From the NCBI RefSeq assembly GCF_036127095.1, contig NZ_CP108006.1, positions 2,356,001 through 2,420,000 of the forward strand: a stretch of DNA of 64,000 bases, read 5' to 3'. The notes below the pieces were generated by a model. That model made no database searches, had not been told where the DNA came from, and was given only the letters and a program-made list of their open reading frames with translations. Source of the DNA: Streptomyces sp. NBC_00335 (GTDB lineage: Bacteria; Actinomycetota; Actinomycetes; Streptomycetales; Streptomycetaceae). A program made the translations under genes and the position numbers. Shown in pieces: positions 28,654 to 35,644 of the stretch (the stretch's first letter is position 1; every line of letters starts with the position of its first letter).

Positions 28654-29460
28654 TTACTTGGGCTGTGCTTTCTTGCGGCGGTTGGCGACCATCTGGCCGG
28701 CCAGCACCACCAGGACCGCGATGACGAACATCGCGGTGCCGATGACGTTGATCTGTACAGGCGTACCGCGCTGGGCCGATCCCCACACGAACATGGGGAA
28801 GGTGACGGTGTTGCCCGAGTTGAAGTTGGTGATGATGAAGTCGTCGAAGGAGAGCGCGAAGGAGAGCAGCGCGCCCGCCGCGATGCCGGGGGCCGCGATC
28901 GGCAGGGTGACGCGCAGGAAGGTCTGCACGGGTCCGGCGTAGAGATCGCGGGCCGCTTCCTCCAGGCGGGGGTCCATGGAGAGCACCCGGGCCTTGACGG
29001 CGGCGACGACGAAGCTGAGGCAGAACATGACGTGGGCGATCAGGATCGTCCAGAAGCCGAGCTGGATGCCCATGTTGAGGAAGAGGGCCAGCAGGGACGC
29101 GGCCATCACGATCTCGGGCATGGCCATCGGCAGGAAGATCAGCGAGTTGACCGCGCCGCGACCGCGGAAGCGGTAGCGGACCATCGCGAAGGCGATCGCG
29201 GTGCCCAGCACGGTCGCGCCGATGGTGGACCACAGCGCGATCTGCAGCGACAGGGACAGCGACCCGCACATGTCGGCGACCCCGCAGGGGTCCTTCCACG
29301 CGTCGAGGGAGAACTCCTGCCAGGCGTAGTTGAACCGCCCGGTGGGGTTGTTGAAGGAGAAGACCGTGACGACGACGTTCGGCAGGATCAGGTACGCGAG
29401 CGTGCCGAGCCCCGCGATCACGACGAAATGGCTGCGCAGCCAGGTGGTGGCGCTCTTCAT
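28654..29460 (-). CDS. Polyamine ABC transporter permease (PotC type)
   Basis: A 268-residue inner-membrane permease with about six membrane segments. The ATPase-docking EAA loop reads EEAARDLYAGPVQTFLRVTL, followed by PIAAPGI. With the PotB-type permease it forms the channel for putrescine/spermidine uptake. Its ATG overlaps the stop of the upstream permease gene (ATGA), so they are made together. Confidence 0.9.
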   Translation of the reverse strand: MKSATTWLRSHFVVIAGLGTLAYLILPNVVVTVFSFNNPTGRFNYAWQEFSLDAWKDPCGVADMCGSLSLSLQIALWSTIGATVLGTAIAFAMVRYRFRGRGAVNSLIFLPMAMPEIVMAASLLALFLNMGIQLGFWTILIAHVMFCLSFVVAAVKARVLSMDPRLEEAARDLYAGPVQTFLRVTLPIAAPGIAAGALLSFALSFDDFIITNFNSGNTVTFPMFVWGSAQRGTPVQINVIGTAMFVIAVLVVLAGQMVANRRKKAQPK

Positions 29461-30389
29461 CAGACCAGGTCCTCCGTCCCCGCTCGGCGGATGTAGATGG
29501 TGACCATGACGAGCACGATGGCCATGAGGATGAAGGACAGGGCGGCCGCGGTCGGGTAGTCGAGGATGCGCAGGTACTGCGACTGGATGACGTTGCCGAT
29601 CATGCGGGTGTCCGTGGAGCCGAGCAGTTCGGCGTTGACGTAGTCGCCGCTCGCCGGGATGAAGGTGAGCAGGGTTCCGGAGACCACGCCCGGCATGGAC
29701 AGCGGGAAGGTCACCTTGCGGAAGACCGTGGCGGGACGGGCGTACAGGTCCCCGGCCGCCTCGTGGAGGCGGGTGTCGATGCGCTCCAGCGAGGTGTAGA
29801 GCGGAAGGATCATGAAGGGGAGGAAGTTGTACGTCAGACCGCAGACGACCGCGAGCGGCGTGGCGAGCACGCGGTCGCCCTCGGTCATGCCGAGCCAGCT
29901 GGTGACGTCCAGGAAGCCGACCGTGTTGAGCACGTCGACCACCGGGCCGCCGTCGGCCAGGATCGTCTTCCAGGCGAGGGTGCGGATCAGGAAGCTGGTG
30001 AAGAACGGGGCGATGACCAGCACCAGCAGCAGGTTGCGCCAGCGGCCCGCCTTGAAGGCGATCAGGTAGGCCAGCGGATAGCCCAGCAGCAGGCACAGCG
30101 CGGTCGCGGTGCCGGCGTAGAGCAGGGAGCGCAGGAACTGCGGGTAGTACTCGGTGAAGGCGTCCCAGTAGGTCTGGAAGTGCCAGGTGACCTTGAAGCC
30201 CTCTTCGAGGGAGCCGGTCTGCACCGAGGTCGAGGCCTGGTAGATCATCGGCAGCACGAAGAAGACGAGCAGCCACAGGATGCCCGGGAGCAGCAGCCAG
30301 TACGGGACCAGGCGCTTCTTCAGGGACGGCTTGTGGACCGGGGGCTCGGCGGATACTGCGACCTCGGGCAGGGTCGCGGGGGCCGTCAC
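29460..30389 (-). CDS. Polyamine ABC transporter permease (PotB type)
   Basis: A 309-residue permease: a cytosolic N-terminus of about 30 residues, then six membrane segments starting at LLLPGILWLLVFFVLPMIY. The EAA loop is HEAAGDLYARPATVFRKVTF. Start GTG 30389 overlaps the stop of the ATPase gene (GTGA), and its own stop overlaps the next permease's ATG, giving a tightly coupled ATPase-permease-permease set. Confidence 0.9.
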   Translation of the reverse strand: MTAPATLPEVAVSAEPPVHKPSLKKRLVPYWLLLPGILWLLVFFVLPMIYQASTSVQTGSLEEGFKVTWHFQTYWDAFTEYYPQFLRSLLYAGTATALCLLLGYPLAYLIAFKAGRWRNLLLVLVIAPFFTSFLIRTLAWKTILADGGPVVDVLNTVGFLDVTSWLGMTEGDRVLATPLAVVCGLTYNFLPFMILPLYTSLERIDTRLHEAAGDLYARPATVFRKVTFPLSMPGVVSGTLLTFIPASGDYVNAELLGSTDTRMIGNVIQSQYLRILDYPTAAALSFILMAIVLVMVTIYIRRAGTEDLV

Positions 30390-31537
30390 GCTCCCTCCCC
30401 GACCGTCTCGATGCCCGCGTCGATGTCCTGGGCCGCGTCGAGACCGAAGGTGTGGTCCGGGTTCCAGTGCAGTATCACGTCGGCGCCGGGGGTGAGGCGG
30501 GCGTCGCGCTCGATGTTCTGCACGTACACCTCCAGCTCCGGGCAGACCGGGCTGTCGATGACGAACTGGGTGGAGACTCCGATGAAGGAGGAGGCCACGA
30601 TCTTGCCGGCGACCTTGTTGCGGCCGGTCTCGATGGTGTCCTCGGCGTCCGCGTGGACCAGGGAGATCTTCTCCGGGCGCACCCCGACCAGCAGCTTGCC
30701 GCCGGCGCGGGGCGTGGTCGAACATCGCGACGCCGGGACGCGCAGCTTGGTACCGGCCGAGGAGACCACGACGTCGGACGCGCCGGCTTCCAGGACCTCG
30801 GCCTCGATGAGGTTGGAGGTGCCGAGGAAGTTCGCCACGAAGGTCGTCTTCGGGTTCTCGTAGAGCTCGGCGGGGGCACCGAGCTGCTCGACGCGGCCGC
30901 CGTTCATCACGGCGACCGTGTCGGCCATGGTCATGGCCTCCTCCTGGTCGTGCGTGACGTGCACGAAGGTGATGCCGACCTCGGTCTGGATCCGCTTGAG
31001 CTCCAGCTGCATCTGGCGGCGCAGCTTGAGGTCGAGGGCGCCGAGCGGCTCGTCGAGGAGCAGTACCTGCGGGTGGTTGATGAGCGCGCGGGCGACGGCG
31101 ACGCGCTGCTGCTGGCCGCCGGAGAGCTGGTGGGGCTTGCGCCGGGAGAACTGGCCGAGCTGGACCAGCTCCAGCATGTCGTCGACCTGCTTCTTGACCG
31201 ACTTGATGCCGCGGCGGCGCAGCCCGAAGGCGATGTTCTCCGAGACGTCGAGGTGCGGGAAGAGGGCGTAGCTCTGGAAGACCGTGTTGACCGGGCGCTT
31301 GTACGGCGGCAGGTGGGTGACCTCGCGGTCGCCGAGGCTGACGGTGCCGGTGGAGGGCTCCTCCAGGCCGGCGATCATGCGCAGGGTGGTGGTCTTCCCG
31401 CAGCCCGAGGCGCCGAGCAGGGCGAAGAAGGACCCCTGGGGGATGGTGAGATCCAGCGGGTGCACGGCGGTGAAGGATCCGTAGTGCTTGCTGATCCCGG
31501 CGAGGCGGACGTCGCCGCCTTCGGTCTTGTCAGTCAT
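30386..31537 (-). CDS. Polyamine ABC transporter ATPase (PotA type)
   Basis: A 383-residue ABC ATPase that powers polyamine import. It has Walker [10 protein letters not shown] (about residues 42-50), the Q-loop [10 protein letters not shown], the signature [15 protein letters not shown] (about 138-152), Walker [13 protein letters not shown] and the H-loop His in [10 protein letters not shown], then a TOBE domain from about 285 onward that binds ligands or regulates. Start ATG 31537 gives [20 protein letters not shown]. It lies 83 bp after the binding-protein gene. Confidence 0.93.
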   Translation of the reverse strand: MTDKTEGGDVRLAGISKHYGSFTAVHPLDLTIPQGSFFALLGASGCGKTTTLRMIAGLEEPSTGTVSLGDREVTHLPPYKRPVNTVFQSYALFPHLDVSENIAFGLRRRGIKSVKKQVDDMLELVQLGQFSRRKPHQLSGGQQQRVAVARALINHPQVLLLDEPLGALDLKLRRQMQLELKRIQTEVGITFVHVTHDQEEAMTMADTVAVMNGGRVEQLGAPAELYENPKTTFVANFLGTSNLIEAEVLEAGASDVVVSSAGTKLRVPASRCSTTPRAGGKLLVGVRPEKISLVHADAEDTIETGRNKVAGKIVASSFIGVSTQFVIDSPVCPELEVYVQNIERDARLTPGADVILHWNPDHTFGLDAAQDIDAGIETVGEGA

Positions 31538-31620
31538 GGGCCTGGGCCTTCGGTGGTGTGTCGTGGAAGGGGCAGGTGCCGGTTCGGGTGTCTTCGCCGG
31601 TGGGGGCGCGGCGGGACCCG

Positions 31621-32871
31621 TCAGGCTCCGATGAGCTTGGCGAACTTCTCCTCGTACGCCGTCTCTTCCTCGCTGGTGAGGGAGCGGAAGGCGTGCGACT
31701 TGGCGGCCATCGCCTTGTCGGGAACGATCAGGACGTTGTCCGCGAGCTCCGGGTCGATCTTGGCCAGCTCGTCCTTGACGCCCTCGACGGGGCAGACGTA
31801 GCTGATGTAGGCGGCCAGCTGGGCGGCGACCGGGGGCTCGTAGTAGTAGTCGATGAGCCGCTCGGCGTTGGCCTTGTGCCCGGCCTTCACGGGGACCAGC
31901 AGGTTGTCGCTGGAGGTGATGTAGCCGGGCGCCGGGATCGCGTACTGGATGTCCGGGTTGCCGGCCTGCAGCTGGATGACGTCGCCGGCCCAGGCCAGGC
32001 AGGCTGCGAGGTCGCCCTTGTCGAGGTCCGCGGTGTAGTCGTTGCCGGTGAAGCGGCGGATCTGCTTCTTGTCCACGCCCTTCTGGAGCCGGCCGATCGC
32101 CTCGTCGTAGTCGGCGTCGGTGAACTTCGCCGGGTCCTTGCCCTGGTCGAGCAGGGTCATGCCGACGCTGTCGCGCATCTCGGTGAGGAAACCGACGCGG
32201 CCCTTGAGGGAGGGGTCGTCCAGCATCTGCGTGACGGAGTCGACCTTCTTCCCGCCGGTCGCCTTGGTGTTGTAGGCGATGACGGTGTTGATGCCGGTCC
32301 ACGGGTAGCTGTACGCGCGGCCCGGGTCCCAGTCGGGGCTGCGGAACTGCGGGATCAGGTTGGCGTAGGCGTGCGGGAGCCGGGAGGGGTCCAGCTTCTG
32401 CGCCCAGCCGAGCCGGATGATGCGCGAAGCGAGCCAGTCGGTGACGACGATCAGGTCACGGCCGGTGTCCTGGCCCGCCGCGAGCTGCGGCTTGATCTTG
32501 CCGAAGAACTCGACGTTGTCGTTGATGTCCTCGGTGTACTTGACCTTGATGCCGGTCCGCTTGGTGAACTCCTCCAGCGTGGGACGGGACTTCTCGTCCT
32601 CACTGGTGTCCATGTACTCGGTCCAGTTGGAGAAGTTGATCTCCTTCTCCTGAGCCGAGTGGTCGTCGGAGGCCGCGGCGGTGCCCTCCGCGCGCTTGGC
32701 CGGCGGAATGCCGCAGCCGGCCAGCGCGGACAGGCCGCCGAGGGTGAGCGCTCCGACTCCGGAGGCGCGCAGCACGGAGCGGCGGGTGAGGGCGCCGCGC
32801 CCGGTGGTGAGGCTGCGCCGCATAGCGGCGAGTTGCGCCGCCGAGAGGCGGTCGGGCTCGAACTGCTCCAT
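31621..32871 (-). CDS. Polyamine-binding Tat lipoprotein (PotD type)
   Basis: A 416-residue substrate-binding lipoprotein. A twin-arginine pair in TRRSVLRASG at about 29-38 and a lipobox-like LAGC near 50-53 point to Tat export and lipid anchoring. The mature part follows the PotD pattern: NFSNWTEYMD at the start, VVTDWLASRIIRLGWAQKLD, and RRFTGNDYTADLDKGDLAAC. It delivers putrescine/spermidine to the PotB/PotC permeases encoded downstream. It is 51 bp from the aldehyde dehydrogenase gene. A second paralogue without a transporter is at 43135-44313. Confidence 0.92.
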   Translation of the reverse strand: MEQFEPDRLSAAQLAAMRRSLTTGRGALTRRSVLRASGVGALTLGGLSALAGCGIPPAKRAEGTAAASDDHSAQEKEINFSNWTEYMDTSEDEKSRPTLEEFTKRTGIKVKYTEDINDNVEFFGKIKPQLAAGQDTGRDLIVVTDWLASRIIRLGWAQKLDPSRLPHAYANLIPQFRSPDWDPGRAYSYPWTGINTVIAYNTKATGGKKVDSVTQMLDDPSLKGRVGFLTEMRDSVGMTLLDQGKDPAKFTDADYDEAIGRLQKGVDKKQIRRFTGNDYTADLDKGDLAACLAWAGDVIQLQAGNPDIQYAIPAPGYITSSDNLLVPVKAGHKANAERLIDYYYEPPVAAQLAAYISYVCPVEGVKDELAKIDPELADNVLIVPDKAMAAKSHAFRSLTSEEETAYEEKFAKLIGA

Positions 32872-32922
32872 GGGAGGTGCCCTTTCGGGATGGGTGCGGG
32901 CCGCTGGTCGGGCGGCTACTGG

Positions 32923-34449
32923 TTATCTGTCCCCGAAGATCGTGCGGTGCCAGTCCTTCGCCGCCACCGCGGTGTTGTCGTACATCACGTGCTTGACCTG
33001 CGTGTACTCCTCGAAGGAGTAGGTGCTCATGTCCTTTCCGAAGCCACTGGCCTTGTAGCCCCCGTGCGGCATCTCGCTGATGATCGGGATGTGGTCGTTG
33101 ACCCAGACGCAGCCCGCCTGGATCTCGCGGGTGGCGCGGTTCGCCCGGTACACGTCACGGCTCCAGGCGGAGGCGGCGAGACCGTACGGGGTGTCGTTGG
33201 CCAGCGCGATGCCCTCGTCGTCGGTGTCGAAGGGCAGGACCACCAGGACCGGCCCGAAGATCTCGGACTGGACCACCTCGCTGTCCTGGGCGGCGCCGGA
33301 GATCAGCGTGGGCCGGTAGTACGCACCGTCCGCGAGCTCCCCGCCGGGGATCTCCCCACCGGTGACGACGGTGGCGTACGCGCGGGCGCGCTCGACGAAG
33401 CCGGCGACCCGGTCGCGGTGGGCGTGCGAGACCAGCGGGCCCAGGTCGGTCGACGGATCGAAGGGGTCTCCGACGCGGACGGTCTCCATCAGCTCGGCGA
33501 CCCGGGCGACGAAGGCGTCGTGGAGGGGGCGCTGGACGTAGGCACGGGTGGCGGCCGTGCAGTCCTGGCCGGTGTTGATCAGGGAGGCGGCGACGGCTCC
33601 GTTGGCGGCGGCCTCCAGATCGGCGTCGTCGAAGACGAGGAAGGGGGCCTTGCCGCCGAGCTCCAGGTGGAGCCGCTTGACGGTGGCGGTGGCGATCTCG
33701 GCGACCCGCTTGCCGATGGCGGTGGAGCCGGTGAAGGAGGTCATGACCACGTCCGGGTGGCCCACCAGGTGCTCGCCCGCGTCCCGGCCGGCGCCGGTGA
33801 CGATGTTGACCACGCCGTCGGGCAGGCCCGCGTCCTTGGCCGCCTGGGCGAACATCAGGGAGGTCAGCGGGGTGAGCTCGGCGGGCTTGAGGACGATGGT
33901 GTTGCCCGCGGCGATCGCCGGGAGGATCTTCCAGGCGGCCATCTGCAGCGGATAGTTCCACGGCGCGATGGAACCGACGACCCCGATCGCCTCGCGGCGT
34001 ACGTACGAGGTGTGGTCCCCGGAGTACTCGCCCGCGGCCTGCCCCTGGAGGTGGCGCGCGGCGCCCGCGAAGAAGGCGGTGTTGTCGATCGTCCCCGGGA
34101 CGTCGAACTCGGTCGACAGCTTGACCGGCTTGCCGCACTGCAGGGACTCCGCGTACGCGAACTCCTCGGCCCGCTCGGCCAGCACTGCGGCCAGCCGGTG
34201 CAGCGCGTCGGAGCGCTCCCCGGGGGTGGCCCCCGACCAGCCGGGGAAGGCCCGCTTGGCGGCGGCGACGGCGGCGTCCACGTCGGCGGTGGAGGCCAGC
34301 TCGTAAGTGAGCACCCCCTCGCCCGTGGCGGGGTCGACCACGGTGTGTGACCGACCCGAGGTGCCGGGCCGCAGCTGCCCGTCGATGTACTGCGCGCCTT
34401 CGGCGAATCGGTCCTTGACCTGGACCTTGACCTGGAAGCGGTTGCCCAT
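32923..34449 (-). CDS. Aldehyde dehydrogenase of the polyamine operon (gamma-aminobutyraldehyde type)
   Basis: A roughly 508-residue NAD-dependent aldehyde dehydrogenase. Landmarks are APWNYPLQM, the cofactor region SFTGSTAIGK, LELGGKAP with the general base, and Cys297 in GQDCTAATRA. Its family and its place at the head of the potABCD-like operon point to 4-aminobutyraldehyde or its gamma-glutamyl form. GTG 34452 or ATG 34449 may start it; ATG is chosen. An 18-bp palindrome lies 29 bp upstream. A paralogue is at 44432-45871. Confidence 0.92.
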   Translation of the reverse strand: MGNRFQVKVQVKDRFAEGAQYIDGQLRPGTSGRSHTVVDPATGEGVLTYELASTADVDAAVAAAKRAFPGWSGATPGERSDALHRLAAVLAERAEEFAYAESLQCGKPVKLSTEFDVPGTIDNTAFFAGAARHLQGQAAGEYSGDHTSYVRREAIGVVGSIAPWNYPLQMAAWKILPAIAAGNTIVLKPAELTPLTSLMFAQAAKDAGLPDGVVNIVTGAGRDAGEHLVGHPDVVMTSFTGSTAIGKRVAEIATATVKRLHLELGGKAPFLVFDDADLEAAANGAVAASLINTGQDCTAATRAYVQRPLHDAFVARVAELMETVRVGDPFDPSTDLGPLVSHAHRDRVAGFVERARAYATVVTGGEIPGGELADGAYYRPTLISGAAQDSEVVQSEIFGPVLVVLPFDTDDEGIALANDTPYGLAASAWSRDVYRANRATREIQAGCVWVNDHIPIISEMPHGGYKASGFGKDMSTYSFEEYTQVKHVMYDNTAVAAKDWHRTIFGDR

Positions 34450-34477
34450 CACGCTCTCACGCTCTCCGTAGCTACAG

Positions 34478-34495
34478 TTCGAGCTACAGCTCGAA
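34478..34495 (-). promoter_or_regulatory. 18-bp palindromic operator upstream of the polyamine operon
   Basis: TTCGAGCT-AC-AGCTCGAA is a perfect inverted repeat with eight-base arms, 29 bp ahead of the first start codon of the operon. A second partial copy, GCTACAGTTCGA, overlaps it, so it also looks like a tandem half-site. No regulator gene is adjacent to identify the protein that binds. Confidence 0.7.
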
Positions 34496-34643
34496 TTGAG
34501 TGCCGATCCTGGCAGAGGTACACCCCTCGGCCAAGTGATTCCGTTGTTGCCTTTTGATTACGCGACGGAATCGGTCGACCATGTGTCGAGGCGCGCCCGA
34601 AATCCCGTACGAAGTGTCCGGTGCTCCTGCGAGACTCACATGC

Positions 34644-35195
34644 ATGGAGATGATCGAGGAACTGATCGGGCAGGTCAGCCGGGGTGAGAGGCTGAAGTTC
34701 CTGCCGTTCTGGGGACACCGTCCGCGACCCGACGGCACGCTCGGACCGAGCTGCCTCAGTCAGTGGTGGCCGTCCGAGTTCACCGTGGGTGACGTGCGGT
34801 ACGCGACCGCCGAGCACTGGATGATGGCCGGAAAGGCGCGCCTGTTCGAAGATCCCGAAGCCGAGCGGGCGGCGCTGGAGGCGAAGACTCCGGCCGAGGC
34901 GAAGAAGGCCGGGCGGCTGGTGCGCGGCTTCGACAACGCGGTGTGGGAGCGGGAGCGGTTCGCGCTGGTGGTGGAGGGCAGCGTGCACAAGTTCGGCTCC
35001 GATCCGGCGCTGGCCTCGTACCTGCTCTCGACCGGGAACCGGGTCCTGGTGGAGGCCAGCCCGATGGACCGGATCTGGGGCATAGGGCTGGCCGCCGACG
35101 ACGAGCGCGCGCTGGACCCGGCGCGCTGGCGCGGCCTGAACCTGCTGGGCTTCGCGCTCATGGAGGCGCGCGAGCGGCTGCGGGCGGGGCTTTAA
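34644..35195 (+). CDS. NADAR-domain protein (YbiA-like)
   Basis: A 183-residue NADAR protein. The fold's hallmarks are visible: FLPFWGH near residues 18-24, CLSQWWPSEFTV with the conserved aromatic pair, the helix AEHWMMAGKARLFED, and WERERFALVVEGSVHKFG. NADAR proteins cleave N-glycosidic bonds, including ADP-ribose on guanine and intermediates of riboflavin synthesis; which applies here is unknown. ATG 34644 (MEMIEELIGQVSRGERLKFL) was chosen from family alignment; the upstream residues are not conserved. It ends 41 bp before the first Y-RNA-like unit and may belong to that locus, but that is inference. Confidence 0.87.
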   Translation: MEMIEELIGQVSRGERLKFLPFWGHRPRPDGTLGPSCLSQWWPSEFTVGDVRYATAEHWMMAGKARLFEDPEAERAALEAKTPAEAKKAGRLVRGFDNAVWERERFALVVEGSVHKFGSDPALASYLLSTGNRVLVEASPMDRIWGIGLAADDERALDPARWRGLNLLGFALMEARERLRAGL

Positions 35196-35223
35196 TCGCT
35201 CGCGGCCGCCGGGGGTGTGCGTC

Positions 35224-35229
35224 TAGCGT
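35224..35229 (+). promoter_or_regulatory. Candidate -10 box for the Y-RNA array
   Basis: TAGCGT lies seven to eight bases before the first paired base of unit 1 (35237), the right distance for a start there. I see no good -35. Confidence 0.45.
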
Positions 35230-35236
35230 GATCCTT

Positions 35237-35370
35237 GTCCAGGTGCGCAGGCGCGACCTACTTCGACTCATAATCGGGCGGCCGCGGGTTCGAGTCCCGT
35301 CACCGGCTTCGGGCCGGTGTAGCTCAGTTGGTAGAGCACCTTGTGGTTTCGCCGACCTCGATCTCTGGAC
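35237..35370 (+). ncRNA. Y-RNA-like unit 1 with permuted tRNA-like module (YrlA type)
   Basis: A bulged stem closes the unit: GTCCAG (35237-35242) pairs with CTGGAC (35365-35370), then GGCG (35250-35253) with CGCC (35350-35353) and ACC with GGT. The 5' strand holds GTGCGCAGGC-N6-TACTTC and the 3' strand GCCGACCTCGATCT. The apex has a tRNA T arm (GCGGG/CCCGT with loop TTCGAGT, 35284-35300), then a closed acceptor stem CACCGGC-TTCGG-GCCGGTG (35301-35319) and a D arm GCTC/GAGC with loop AGTTGGTA (35322-35337). The tRNA order is thus permuted. This matches the known Ro60-binding bacterial Y RNAs that mimic tRNA. The helix joining the two parts is weak here. Confidence 0.85.
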
Positions 35371-35383
35371 ACCCACGTTCGCA

Positions 35384-35452
35384 CCTCCCGGTGCGCAGGC
35401 CACGGCTACTTCTTCCACGAAACAACGCCGCGGCCACTTCTTCCTCGGGAGG
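35384..35452 (+). ncRNA. Y-RNA-like unit 2 without tRNA-like module
   Basis: CCTCCCG (35384-35390) pairs with CGGGAGG (35446-35452). Then comes GTGCGCAGGC-N6-TACTTC in the same spacing as units 1 and 3. GGCC pairs with GGCC (35398-35401 with 35432-35435) and CGGC with GCCG (35403-35406 with 35427-35430) around an A-C mismatch. The apex is a 20-base loop with no T, D or acceptor arm. The 3' strand is GCCACTTCTTCCTCGGG, close to the 3' motif of the others. It may extend outward by a bulged CACG/CGTG pairing. Expression is not shown. Confidence 0.65.
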
Positions 35453-35461
35453 CGCACGTGC

Positions 35462-35598
35462 GGAGTGCCCGGTGCGCAGGCAACGGTTACTTCCGGATCA
35501 ACGTGTCGCGGGTTCGAGTCCCGCCCGGCTCCGGCCGGTAGCTCAGTTGGGTAGAGCAGTCGACACAGTCCGTCGCCGACTTCGATCTCGGGCATTCC
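35462..35598 (+). ncRNA. Y-RNA-like unit 3 with permuted tRNA-like module (YrlA type)
   Basis: A 10-bp closing stem (35462-35471 with 35589-35598, one G-U) shares no sequence with unit 1's, so the pairing is kept while the bases differ. GTGCGCAGGC-N6-TACTTC and GCCGACTTCGATCT repeat exactly. GGC/GCC and ACGG/CCGT form the inner stem with an A-C mismatch as in unit 2. The apex has GTGTC/GACAC as an anticodon-stem equivalent, T arm GCGGG/CCCGC with loop TTCGAGT (35508-35524), closed acceptor CCGGC-TCCG-GCCGG (35525-35538) and D arm GCTC/GAGC (35541-35557). It ends 46 bp before the rsr start. Confidence 0.87.
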
Positions 35599-35611
35599 GC
35601 ACGTCACGCCT

Positions 35612-35638
35612 CCCCCGCTTTCCACTGAATTCGGGGGG
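35612..35638 (+). promoter_or_regulatory. Hairpin covering the rsr ribosome binding site
   Basis: CCCCCG (35612-35617) can pair with CGGGGG (35632-35637). The G run is the only Shine-Dalgarno-like sequence for the rsr ATG at 35645. The hairpin could mask translation or serve as a terminator for the RNA array. Confidence 0.5.
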
Positions 35639-35644
35639 ATTCAC

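Noticed and set aside
35281..35345. tRNA gene from the TTCGAGTCCC and AGCTCAGTTGG words
   Set aside because: The arms occur in permuted order, there is no anticodon loop of proper form and the whole lies inside a larger stem with Y-RNA motifs.
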